The position numbers were made by a program, and so were the translations under genes. 64,000 bases of DNA from Allobosea sp. Tri-44. GTDB lineage: Bacteria; Pseudomonadota; Alphaproteobacteria; Rhizobiales; Beijerinckiaceae. Shown here one piece after another: positions 8,805-16,248 of the stretch. The notes below the pieces were generated by a model that was given only the letters and a program-made list of their open reading frames with translations, was not told where the DNA came from and did not search any database. The stretch lies in the NCBI RefSeq assembly GCF_004123845.1, contig NZ_NBDP01000030.1, positions 682,001 through 746,000 of the forward strand, given 5' to 3'. The stretch's first letter is position 1, and every line of letters starts with the position of its first letter.

Positions 8805-8820
8805 TTAACGCTGTGCTAAC
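8805..8820. promoter_or_regulatory. Possible CtrA-type box (TTAA-N7-CTAA)
   Basis: TTAACGCTGTGCTAAC resembles the alphaproteobacterial CtrA site TTAA-N7-TTAA with one mismatch. It lies 52 bases before the ATG of the DUF2336 gene. A site of this length can occur by chance, so this is tentative. Confidence 0.3.
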
Positions 8821-8871
8821 GCATCGGGGATAAGTTGCCGAAACGTGAAATTCGTCGACGAGAACCATCCC

Positions 8872-9996
8872 ATGCCGTCCCGCATCGCCACAGATCTCGC
8901 CGAGCTCGCCCGGCTGGCCAGCGATGGCGGGCTCGATCTGCGCCAGGTCGCGCTGCGGGTGAAGACCGATTTGCTGCTGGCGACGCCGAGCCCGTCGACT
9001 GAAGACATGGAGGCCTTTCGCGCCATGGCGGAGGCTTCGATCCCGGCGATCGACGATGCCACGGCAACGATCCTCGCCCGCAAGCTCGCGAGCTGGCCGC
9101 ATGCGCCGCATGAAGTGCTCGCCGACCTCCGTGCCCGCGGAGGCGAAGTGCTGGCTGCACTGATCACCTATGGCATGCCGCTCTCCGCGACGGAGATCGA
9201 GGAGATCGCAGCCGAAGGAGACCGCGAGGCGAGAGTGGCTCTTGCCGGCCGGCGAGACCTCACCGGCAACGCCAGCATCACACTCTCCGGCTGCGACAAT
9301 GCCGAGATCGACGCGGCGCTGGTCGCCAATACAGCGGCGCCGCTGCCGCACGCGGCGCTCGACCTGCTCCTGCCGCGCGCAGTCGTGGCGCCCACGCTCG
9401 GCGCGAGCCTGCTGGCGCGGTCTGATCTGCCTGTATCGGAACTGACGCCGCTCTTCCTGCAGGCGAGCCTCGAAAAGCGCCTCGCCATGATCGACGCCGT
9501 CGCGGCCCATGAGGCGCTGGCCCCCTCGCCGCGACCGGCAACGCTTGCGACCGAACAGGTCTCCGGACTGATCGCGACGGCGCTCTCCGATCGGCCCAGC
9601 GCCTTCGCGGCACTGGCGGATGCCTTCGGCAGCGATGGGCGCTTCGCGACGGCCATGGCGAACGATCAGTCGCGTCGGCTCGCGGCGCTGGCTCTGATCG
9701 GCTGCGGGGCAAGTCCGGAGGATGCGACGCGCTTCCTGATCGGGCTCGGCGACGAGGCGGCGCGCTCGGTCGAGCGCATTTTCGCGCTGGTCGAGCTGAT
9801 GCGTTCAGTGCAGCCGACAGTGGCGCGCCGGCTGGCACAGCAGATCGGCGGTGTCGCGCGGCGCCATGCCCGTCCAGGAACCCTGCAGCCTGCGATGGAT
9901 CCGAGCGGCACGCCGGCCAGGTCCGGCGCCGAGCGCGCTCCCGCGCGCGGCATCGTTCAGGAGGTGCGGCGCAGACTCGGTGGCGGCAACTGCTGA
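8872..9996 (+). CDS. DUF2336-domain protein
   Basis: A 374-residue, wholly helical protein of HEAT-like character, rich in Ala and Leu. It matches the alphaproteobacterial DUF2336 family in its opening (DLAELARLASDGGLDLRQVALRV) and its repeated LxxRxDL elements. Members are cytoplasmic; function is not established. A GTG at 8845 is an alternative start nine codons upstream. Its stop lies two bases from the stop of the convergent DUF1491 gene. Confidence 0.75.
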   Translation: MPSRIATDLAELARLASDGGLDLRQVALRVKTDLLLATPSPSTEDMEAFRAMAEASIPAIDDATATILARKLASWPHAPHEVLADLRARGGEVLAALITYGMPLSATEIEEIAAEGDREARVALAGRRDLTGNASITLSGCDNAEIDAALVANTAAPLPHAALDLLLPRAVVAPTLGASLLARSDLPVSELTPLFLQASLEKRLAMIDAVAAHEALAPSPRPATLATEQVSGLIATALSDRPSAFAALADAFGSDGRFATAMANDQSRRLAALALIGCGASPEDATRFLIGLGDEAARSVERIFALVELMRSVQPTVARRLAQQIGGVARRHARPGTLQPAMDPSGTPARSGAERAPARGIVQEVRRRLGGGNC

Positions 9997-9998
9997 CG

Positions 9999-10334
9999 CT
10001 ATCCCTCTACGAGCTCGAGCCGCGCATCGCCGGCGCGGTTCTCGATCTCGACCAGCCAGAGATCGCTGTCGAAGCGCAACTCACGCGTGACCCGGTCCTC
10101 GACCGCGAGCGGATCAGCGTCGAGCACGAGCTGGAAACGCCGTTCGCCAGCCTCGTCGGCAAGAGCCTGCGGCGCTGGACCATAGAGTGCGGCCGTACCG
10201 TCGAGGCGGTCGAGCTTGACGAAGACGGCGCCGGCCTCGCGTGCGCCGCGCCGACGCAACACCGCGACGAGCCCGTCGCGAGCCGCCTGGCGCAGATAGG
10301 CCGAGACCCAGAAATCGCTGGTCAGACGGGGCAC
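9999..10334 (-). CDS. DUF1491-family protein
   Basis: A 111-residue protein starting MPRLTSDFWVSAYLRQAA, with GAVFVKLDRLDGTAALYGPA in the middle and DLWLVEIENRAGD near the end. This is the standard DUF1491 pattern of alphaproteobacteria. Function is unknown. It follows the small membrane protein gene at 10369-10920 on the same strand with a 34-base gap and probably shares its transcript with the upstream histidine kinase. Confidence 0.8.
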   Translation of the reverse strand: MPRLTSDFWVSAYLRQAARDGLVAVLRRRGAREAGAVFVKLDRLDGTAALYGPAPQALADEAGERRFQLVLDADPLAVEDRVTRELRFDSDLWLVEIENRAGDARLELVEG

Positions 10335-10368
10335 GAAGAGCGCCCCCGCAATCCGCGGACCACGCAGG

Positions 10369-10920
10369 TCAGCGCCGCTGTCCCCGGATATCCGCCGGCG
10401 GCCTAATGTCGGCGCCGTTGATCAGGTCGGCGATCGGATCGCGTGCCGCCGCCGGCTGAGCGGCCGGAGCCGGGCGAGCCGGGGCCTGCGCCGCCTGTGC
10501 CTGCCGCGGCTGGGCGGGCGCGACCGGCGCCGGTGGGCGCGGCGCCGCGTCACGGGCGGCGGGCGCCAGCGCGCCGGGCCGCGACGGCGGCATGATGGCC
10601 TGCTGGGCTGGTACGGCCGAATTCCCGGGTTCGGCAACTGCCGGCGTCTCGGCCCGGCGCTCGGCCGGCCGCGCCGCCGATTGCGACGGCGGCGACAGCA
10701 TCGGCGCCGGATGGCGCCCCTTCTGGAACAGCACGGCGTTCAGGACGATCAGCACCGAGACGGCTGCGAAGAGGAGCACGACCAGCCCGCGGCCCGGCCG
10801 CCGGGCAAACCAACGCAGGAGCCGGGCCGGCGCCGAGGGGGCGCGTCGGCCGGCGGGGCGGCGGGCGGGCATGGACAGCGTCGCATCGGAGCGGGCGCGG
10901 GCGGCGAGCGTGGCTGACAT
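10369..10920 (-). CDS. Single-pass membrane protein with Pro/Ala-rich tail
   Basis: A 183-residue protein with a basic cytoplasmic N terminus, one transmembrane helix (GLVVLLFAAVSVLIVLNAVL, about residues 45-65) and a long Pro/Ala/Gln-rich exported tail ending DPIADLINGAD. As I recall, relatives at this place in other Hyphomicrobiales continue after such a DPI segment into a peptidoglycan-binding domain; here the frame stops first. The frame is open upstream to 11022, but ATG 10920 gives the basic-then-hydrophobic start. It lies 17 bases after the histidine kinase on the same strand. Confidence 0.6.
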   Translation of the reverse strand: MSATLAARARSDATLSMPARRPAGRRAPSAPARLLRWFARRPGRGLVVLLFAAVSVLIVLNAVLFQKGRHPAPMLSPPSQSAARPAERRAETPAVAEPGNSAVPAQQAIMPPSRPGALAPAARDAAPRPPAPVAPAQPRQAQAAQAPARPAPAAQPAAARDPIADLINGADIRPPADIRGQRR

Positions 10921-10937
10921 GGTCTTTAAGCTCTCGG

Positions 10938-12788
10938 TCAGGCGGTCAGGCGAACAGGTTGCTTGGTTTCGAGGCCGCGGCGTGGCGCGCGGGCGAAGGT
11001 TGCGATGCGCGCCGGCTCGCACGCGGTGGAAATGCCGCCGAGCGGGAGGCGGACGCCAACGCGGGTACCGACGCCCGGCGCGCTCTCGATGGTGAGCGTA
11101 CCACCATGCAAGCCGACCAGCCCGCGCACCACCGACAAGCCAAGGCCGGTGCCGTCATGAGCGCGATCGTAGGATGACTTGGCCTGGAAGAACGGATCGC
11201 CCAGCCGTGGCAGATCCGCCGCGCCGATGCCGATGCCGGTATCGGACACCGACAGGTCGATCATCCCGCCATCGCGCACCAGAGCGAGGGTGACACGCCC
11301 CCCTGCGGGCGTGAACTTGATGGCGTTCGACAGAAGATTGAGCATCACCTGCTTCAGGGCCCGCCGGTCGCCGAGAAGCTGCGGCAGGTCCGGGCCGATG
11401 ATCCGTTCGAGCGCGACCGATCCGGTCTTGGCCTTGAGCGCGACGACACTGCAGCAATCCGCGGCGAGCTCGGCCATGTCGAGCGAGTCCTGCTCGATCG
11501 TCATCGCTCCGCTCTCGATCTTCGAGACGTCGAGCAGCGTGTTGACCACGTCGAGCAGATGCTGGCCGGAATCATGGATGATCCTGGCGTATTCCAGACG
11601 CTGCGCCGGGCTGAAGGACGGACCGAGTTCGCCGCCGAGCATCTCCGAAAAGCCGATGATGGCGTTGAGCGGGGTGCGCAGCTCATGGCTGACGGTCGCC
11701 AGGAACTGCCCCTTGACGTCGCTCGCCTTTACCGCCTCGGCGTGGTTACGCTCGCGTTCCTCGTCGATCGCATGCCGGTCGGTGACGTCGCGGCTGACGC
11801 CGACGACGGCTGCGACGCCATGGGGGCTCGCTTGCTCGATCCGCCGAACACTGAGATCGAGCCAGCGCACGACCGGACTCGCCGAGGCATGCCCATCGGC
11901 ACCCGTCGGGACGAACAGGACACGGAAGCAGGCGTTGGCCCGGCCGCTGCCATGTGCGGCATCGCTCAGCGCCTTGAGGAAGAGCGGCCTGTCGGCGATG
12001 TGGACGCGATCGAACAGGCCACGGCCGAACAACTGGGCCGGCTCGGCCCCGATCAGGCCACGGGCGGCCTCGTTGGCGAAGACGACGGAGCCGGCCGCAT
12101 CGTGCCAGGTGACGAGATCGCCGACATGCTCGAGCATCAATCGCGCCCGCGCATCGGAAGCGCGGTGCTCACGCAATTCATCGTCACGGCGATAGAGAAA
12201 GCCGACCGTGATCAATGCCGTGAGCAGAATCGCGACCGCGGCGAAAGCAGGCATCGCCTGCCAGGTCCAGGACGCCGGCTCGGCGAGCGCGCCCATCCCC
12301 TGCAGAGCGACCACAGCACCGAGGCCGACGGCCGCAAGCGCCGCGGCGCGCGCCACATAGGAGCGGGAGCCGAAGAACATCGCTTCGGCCGGAACGGCCG
12401 CAAGCCAGAGCAGCAACGGCGAGGCGGCTCCACCGGTCAGGCAGGCGAGCGTGGTGATCAGCAATGTCAGGGCGGCGCCGGAAATGCAGTGCGCGAGGTC
12501 CAACCGCCCGGTGCGCGAGAGCAGGAAGACCGCCAGCAGCGGCAGCGCCATCGCGACGAGCACGAGCAGTTCGAGCGCCCCGATGCGGCCGCGCCAGGCG
12601 ACATAGGCCGGCATCAAGCTGAGCGCCGCGGTCGAGACGACGAGCCTCGTCAGCATGAAGCGCTCGTGACGCATGCGTTCGAGCGAATCGGCCAGCGCCG
12701 ATGGATGGACCATCGCCGCGACCTGCGCCCTGACCGCCGTCATCAAACTGGAAAACCGCAAACGCACACCTCTGCCGGCCGTGGGCAC
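10938..12788 (-). CDS. DivJ-like membrane PAS sensor histidine kinase
   Basis: A 616-residue kinase with about six N-terminal transmembrane helices (residues 45-200), a PAS domain (about 220-345), a HisKA domain with SHELRTPLNAIIGFSE (phospho-acceptor His 368) and an HATPase domain (NLLSNAIKF, DTGIGIG, GTGLGLSVV). This layout and H-box resemble DivJ, the DivK kinase of alphaproteobacterial cell-cycle control, but orthology is inferred. The GTG at 12788 has AAGGCGGGG six bases upstream; an in-frame ATG at 12743 has no such site. A perfect TTAA-N7-TTAA box lies 40 bases upstream. Confidence 0.75.
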   Translation of the reverse strand: MPTAGRGVRLRFSSLMTAVRAQVAAMVHPSALADSLERMRHERFMLTRLVVSTAALSLMPAYVAWRGRIGALELLVLVAMALPLLAVFLLSRTGRLDLAHCISGAALTLLITTLACLTGGAASPLLLWLAAVPAEAMFFGSRSYVARAAALAAVGLGAVVALQGMGALAEPASWTWQAMPAFAAVAILLTALITVGFLYRRDDELREHRASDARARLMLEHVGDLVTWHDAAGSVVFANEAARGLIGAEPAQLFGRGLFDRVHIADRPLFLKALSDAAHGSGRANACFRVLFVPTGADGHASASPVVRWLDLSVRRIEQASPHGVAAVVGVSRDVTDRHAIDEERERNHAEAVKASDVKGQFLATVSHELRTPLNAIIGFSEMLGGELGPSFSPAQRLEYARIIHDSGQHLLDVVNTLLDVSKIESGAMTIEQDSLDMAELAADCCSVVALKAKTGSVALERIIGPDLPQLLGDRRALKQVMLNLLSNAIKFTPAGGRVTLALVRDGGMIDLSVSDTGIGIGAADLPRLGDPFFQAKSSYDRAHDGTGLGLSVVRGLVGLHGGTLTIESAPGVGTRVGVRLPLGGISTACEPARIATFARAPRRGLETKQPVRLTA

Positions 12789-13093
12789 TTACACCCCGCC
12801 TTGTTGCTGTGATCCTCGCGGCTGCCGTTTAAGCGGGGCTTAAAGAGACCGGGTCCGAAACCGGGCACTTCCTCGGCGTTTACCAAAATAGCCTTTGTTT
12901 TTCAACAAATTGCACGGATCCCAGCACGATGCTCCACGTCAGCTGTTGTTGGCGGCAAGGTGAACGGATGCTGAAGACTGTAGGCCGCCTTTGATTCAAA
13001 TCGCTGCTTTCGGGAACACCTGATCTTTCGGTCCACGCGCTAAGGTTCTCACATTCGCGGGCTGGGGAGCCCGGAACCGGATGGGGACCAAGC
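12789..13093. other. Divergent intergenic region
   Basis: These 305 bases separate the minus-strand kinase from the plus-strand small secreted protein. They hold the CtrA-type box at 12829-12843 and a locally AT-rich stretch near 12885-12910 that could contain a promoter. No RNA gene or further reading frame with family character was seen. Confidence 0.6.
12829..12843. promoter_or_regulatory. CtrA-type box TTAA-N7-TTAA
   Basis: TTAAGCGGGGCTTAA is a perfect match to the full CtrA site pattern (two TTAA half-sites with a 7-base spacer). It lies 40 bases upstream of the GTG start of the DivJ-like kinase. That position and target class suit CtrA control of a CtrA-pathway kinase. Confidence 0.5.
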
Positions 13094-13390
13094 ATGGCCT
13101 ATCTTCTGCGCAGCCTGGCGATCGTCGGCGTGATCGCGCTGAACTCGCCCGTGCACGGCACGAAGAGCGAGCCTGAGGCGATCGTGGTCGATGCCAAGGC
13201 CGCCATTGCAATTCTCGCCAAGATCGACCCCAAGGCGGCGCTGCAGGGCGCGGTCAGCCTGCGCGAAGCGGCCGAGGTCCTCGCCGGGCTGGAGCCGGAG
13301 ACCCGCGCCCGGGTCCTCGCCATGGCCGCGAGTGCCGCGACACGTGCCGGAGCCCGTTCCGGTCAGCTTGCATTGCAAGCAGACCGGTAA
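13094..13390 (+). CDS. Small exported hypothetical protein
   Basis: A 98-residue protein with an N-terminal hydrophobic segment (MAYLLRSLAIVGVIALNSP) that looks like a signal peptide or anchor, then Ala-rich helices. Family unknown. GGGGA about nine bases before the ATG supports the start. The last 13 or so residues and the stop codon are encoded by a dispersed palindromic repeat beginning near 13350, so the native C terminus may once have been elsewhere. Confidence 0.55.
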   Translation: MAYLLRSLAIVGVIALNSPVHGTKSEPEAIVVDAKAAIAILAKIDPKAALQGAVSLREAAEVLAGLEPETRARVLAMAASAATRAGARSGQLALQADR

Positions 13391-13461
13391 AACGGTCTCC
13401 TGACTAAAAGTGCGAGACGGATTCACCGATCAGATTGAGACAATCTGATCGGATCCGGCTC
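13350..13461. repeat. Dispersed two-hairpin repeat, copy A1
   Basis: The unit runs from GAGCCCGTTCC to GGATCCGGCTC. It holds a hairpin with arms GCTTG / CAAGC and a perfect 12-bp hairpin CCGATCAGATTG / CAATCTGATCGG around three bases. It aligns base for base, with few differences, with the copy at 18389-18502. The 5' part overlaps the end of the small gene at 13094-13390. Confidence 0.8.
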
Positions 13462-13579
13462 GAGCGACCCCCAGCCGCGACAGCGCTGACGCTTGACCTC
13501 GCCGCACGAGAGGCCGAAGACGCTCGCCATCGCCGTACTCATCGGCAGCTGGACGAGGCGGAGGCCGACTGCGGAGATC

Positions 13580-14005
13580 ATGAGCGAAAGCCTCGACGAG
13601 ATCGTCGCCAATTTTGAGCTGCTTGACGATTGGGACGATCGCTACCGCTATCTGATCGAGCTCGGGCGCACGCTCGCCCCCCTGCCCGAGGGCGCGCATA
13701 ACGACCTCAACAAGGTGCGCGGCTGTGCCAGCCAGGTCTGGCTCGAGACCCGTGCCGAAGGCGGACCCGGCGAAACGACGCGTCTCACCTTCCGCGGCGA
13801 CAGCGACGCGCATATCGTGCGCGGGCTCGTCGCACTCGCCATCGCCATCCATTCCGGACACACGGCGCAGGAGATCCTGACGACTGACGCCTTCGCGATC
13901 TATGAGCGCCTCGGTTTGGCGGCCCATCTGACGCCGCAGCGCTCGAACGGCGTGCGCGCCATGATGGAGCGGATCAAGAGCGACGCCCGCGCGGCCTTGG
14001 CCTAA
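13580..14005 (+). CDS. sufE: SufE-family sulfur acceptor protein
   Basis: A 141-residue SufE-type protein that accepts persulfide from a cysteine desulfurase during Fe-S cluster assembly. The active cysteine is Cys 49 in VRGCASQVWL, and the fold markers DDRYRYLIELGR and SGHTAQEIL are present. GGAG five bases before ATG 13580 decides the start; the frame is open upstream into repeat-derived sequence. No desulfurase gene is next to it. Its stop overlaps the stop of the convergent DUF6456 gene. Confidence 0.9.
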   Translation: MSESLDEIVANFELLDDWDDRYRYLIELGRTLAPLPEGAHNDLNKVRGCASQVWLETRAEGGPGETTRLTFRGDSDAHIVRGLVALAIAIHSGHTAQEILTTDAFAIYERLGLAAHLTPQRSNGVRAMMERIKSDARAALA

Positions 14006-14805
14006 CCGCCACTGACCGGCGCAGGCGGGATCGACGGGCGCGCATCGGGCGCGCGCCAGACGGTGCTACCGGCAGGCAGACCCTGCTCTCCGCCCAGCCC
14101 GTAATGCTCGACGAGCGCTGACAGCGCCAACCGGAGCACGACCTTGGCGGAGCGTGCCGGCCATTTGCGCTCGTGCTCGACCTGGTCGAGCCCCTTGAGG
14201 AAGCCGCAGACGTCGATCGCCAGGCCCGACAGCTCGGGGCCGAGGCGCTTGCAGGCGAGGCGCACACGCTGGCGCGCCGCCAGGCTGGAATCGGAGGCCT
14301 CGGCCGGACCACGCGCCGACGTATGAGTACCGGCAGCGAGAGCTGCGTCCCAGTTGACCGTGATCCGAGGCAGCATCTGAGCCAGCGTCAGATCGGCACG
14401 GAAGCGCTCGCCGGCGGCAAACTCGGCTGCCGATATCTGCGGCGCCCCGTCCTTGCCCAGGCGACGATGGAGCCAGAGCAGCGGGCTTTCGCGCTCATCC
14501 AGCACGACTTCCTGCGCCTGCCCATCGATCACCATCGTCGTCGTCGCACGCGGCCTTTGCGCCTCGACGTCGACGAGCCGCAGTTGCCGCCTGCCCTCTT
14601 CGGTGAACCAGGCGGTAAAACCGGCGGCGACGAGGACATCGGCCTCGGCCACGGGAACATAGCCGGCCCCGAGCGTCGTTCCACCGGCTGCGCGGCGGTA
14701 GAGCGCGAGCCGCCCACAGCCTAAAGGCGAGTCGACAGCATAGGCGCCGGGCTCGCTGAGGTGCCGGAGCAAGCGAGACGGGGTGCGGTCGCCAGTTGCG
14801 CTCAT
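14002..14805 (-). CDS. DUF6456-domain protein
   Basis: A 267-residue cytoplasmic protein. The C-terminal half, with ERFRADLTLAQMLPRITVNW and RVRLACKRLGPELSGLAID followed by a helix-rich end, matches DUF6456, a family described from alphaproteobacteria and thought to be a DNA-binding replication/regulation accessory. The N-terminal half (PLGCGRLALYRRA) is less conserved. It overlaps the DnaA-like gene upstream by four bases, so the two are translated together. Confidence 0.75.
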   Translation of the reverse strand: MSATGDRTPSRLLRHLSEPGAYAVDSPLGCGRLALYRRAAGGTTLGAGYVPVAEADVLVAAGFTAWFTEEGRRQLRLVDVEAQRPRATTTMVIDGQAQEVVLDERESPLLWLHRRLGKDGAPQISAAEFAAGERFRADLTLAQMLPRITVNWDAALAAGTHTSARGPAEASDSSLAARQRVRLACKRLGPELSGLAIDVCGFLKGLDQVEHERKWPARSAKVVLRLALSALVEHYGLGGEQGLPAGSTVWRAPDARPSIPPAPVSGG

Positions 14806-15191
14806 CGGGAACCCTCCCGGCCGAACCGCAGCTGCAATCCGAAAGCAAGATGTGCCAGGCCGGTCTCGAGCGCCGAGACGGCGAAATCGAATGCCGGCTG
14901 GTCGCGCCGATCTTCAACCAGGGCGCAAGCGTGACGCACGGTCGTGCGGTCGCGCTCGAAGCAGGCGCCAACTTCGGTCAGGGTCAATCCGAAACCAACA
15001 TGGGTCAGATACATTGCGAGCTGGCGGGCGAAGGCGATCCTGCGAGTTCCACGGCCGGCACGTAGCGCCCCGACCGGCAGGCTCATCGCGCCGCTGACAG
15101 CCGCTTCCGCCAGCCGGGCCGGAGCGCTCAACCGAGTTGGATCCGACCGCTTGGCAATCATCATGTTCATGATATGTTCCATTGCGGGCAC
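14802..15191 (-). CDS. DnaA domain IV-like helix-turn-helix protein
   Basis: A 129-residue DNA-binding protein. RRIAFARQLAMYLTHVGFGLTLTEVG followed by DRTTVRHACALVEDRR closely follows the DNA-binding domain IV of the replication initiator DnaA (which has DHTTVLHA), without an ATPase domain. It probably recognises a DnaA-box-like site or regulates transcription. Start codons at 15191, 15182 and 15170 are all possible. It is coupled by ATGA overlap to the DUF6456 gene. Confidence 0.75.
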   Translation of the reverse strand: MPAMEHIMNMMIAKRSDPTRLSAPARLAEAAVSGAMSLPVGALRAGRGTRRIAFARQLAMYLTHVGFGLTLTEVGACFERDRTTVRHACALVEDRRDQPAFDFAVSALETGLAHLAFGLQLRFGREGSR

Positions 15192-15370
15192 CGCCTCCCC
15201 AAATTCAACCGTGACGTTTTCAGGTATATATTCCTATCGTCGTTTGGCGCAAGCGCGTAACCGGTCGTCCCGACAGGCTCCTGACAGTTTTCGGCTTGCA
15301 TCGCCTTGGGGCGCGGCTCGATAGCCGACGCGCCGCGGCGCGCTGGCAACCTGCCACAGCGATAAGCACA

Positions 15371-15396
15371 AAAAAGCCGCCGGTCAGGCCGGCGGC
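15371..15396 (-). terminator. Rho-independent terminator of mucR
   Basis: Read on the minus strand, an 8-bp stem GCCGCCGG / CCGGCGGC with a 5-base loop is followed by six T. It lies 40 bases after the mucR stop. Confidence 0.8.
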
Positions 15397-15436
15397 TTCA
15401 CGACATGGGCGATCAAGCCGGCTTGCCGGCGATCAA

Positions 15437-15853
15437 TCAGCGGCGCTTGCGGCGTTGCTGGCCGAGACCCATCTTCTTGGCGAGCTGCGAGCGCGCCTCG
15501 GCATAGTTCGGCGCGACCATCGGATAATCGGGCGGAAGGCCCCACTTCTCGCGGTATTGCTCCGGCGACATGTTGTACTGCGTGCGCAGATGACGCTTCA
15601 GCGACTTGAACTTCTTTCCGTCCTCCAGGCAGATCAGATAGTCGGCCGTAATCGACTTCTTCACCGCGATGGCAGGCTTCGGAGCCTCGACCGGAACAAT
15701 CGGGGCAGCGCCGCCGACGACACGATTGAGCGCAGCGTGAACGTCGCTGATCAGTGAAGGCAAGTCCGACGCCGGGACAGAATTGTTCGACACATAGGCG
15801 GAAACGATATCTGCCGTGAGCTCGATGAATTCGGAACCGTCTTGGTCAGCCAT
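15437..15853 (-). CDS. mucR: MucR/Ros-family zinc-finger transcriptional regulator
   Basis: A 138-residue MucR-type regulator. The Ros-type zinc-finger domain is plain in [20 protein letters not shown] and [20 protein letters not shown], followed by a basic C-terminal tail (QQRRKRR). MucR proteins bind AT-rich DNA and control exopolysaccharide, motility and cell-cycle genes in this order; they often repress themselves. The first finger position has a single Cys followed by Leu-Glu-Asp, as is usual for MucR. It is monocistronic, with its own terminator. Confidence 0.92.
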   Translation of the reverse strand: MADQDGSEFIELTADIVSAYVSNNSVPASDLPSLISDVHAALNRVVGGAAPIVPVEAPKPAIAVKKSITADYLICLEDGKKFKSLKRHLRTQYNMSPEQYREKWGLPPDYPMVAPNYAEARSQLAKKMGLGQQRRKRR

Positions 15854-16248
15854 GATGGCGTTGCTCCATTGTTTTCTTGACCAGTCGTAGCATGACTGCG
15901 CCCAGCTCTGTTTCCAGGCGCGAGCGCCCTCCCTGACCTCCGCCGGCAGACGGTCGAATTCCTACCGGAATAGAATCATGCAAAACGGACCAGTCGGCAA
16001 TCGTCTAAGCCATGCAGTTCAATATCGCAAGTGGCTTGACAAGGATTCGAATACATTCGTCGAGACATATTATTGCTGAAATTGTGAGCGCGTACCGTAA
16101 CGATCACGCCTTGCATCGCAGCATTTGCGCGAAAAGGTTGTCCTTGTCAGTGCCGCCACCGACCTCTACCTGTCCTCTCGGCAAAGATGAAGCGATCCCA
16201 CCATGGATCGGGCTTTTGAGATGGTTGAACCGAGGCTGGAGACCAAGC
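15854..16248. other. Intergenic region between mucR and peptidase
   Basis: These 395 bases separate divergent genes. The part at 16010-16090 is clearly AT-rich for this genome and contains TTGACA at 16036-16041, but no -10 at good spacing was found. AT-rich DNA next to mucR is where MucR autoregulation would be expected. A short inverted repeat ATTCC / GGAAT lies near 15959-15971. No gene was recognised. Confidence 0.5.

Noticed and set aside
16012-16248. 79-codon N-terminal extension of the oligopeptidase
   Set aside because: It has no family similarity, and ATG 16249 has a good ribosome site. The extension region is the AT-rich mucR promoter side.
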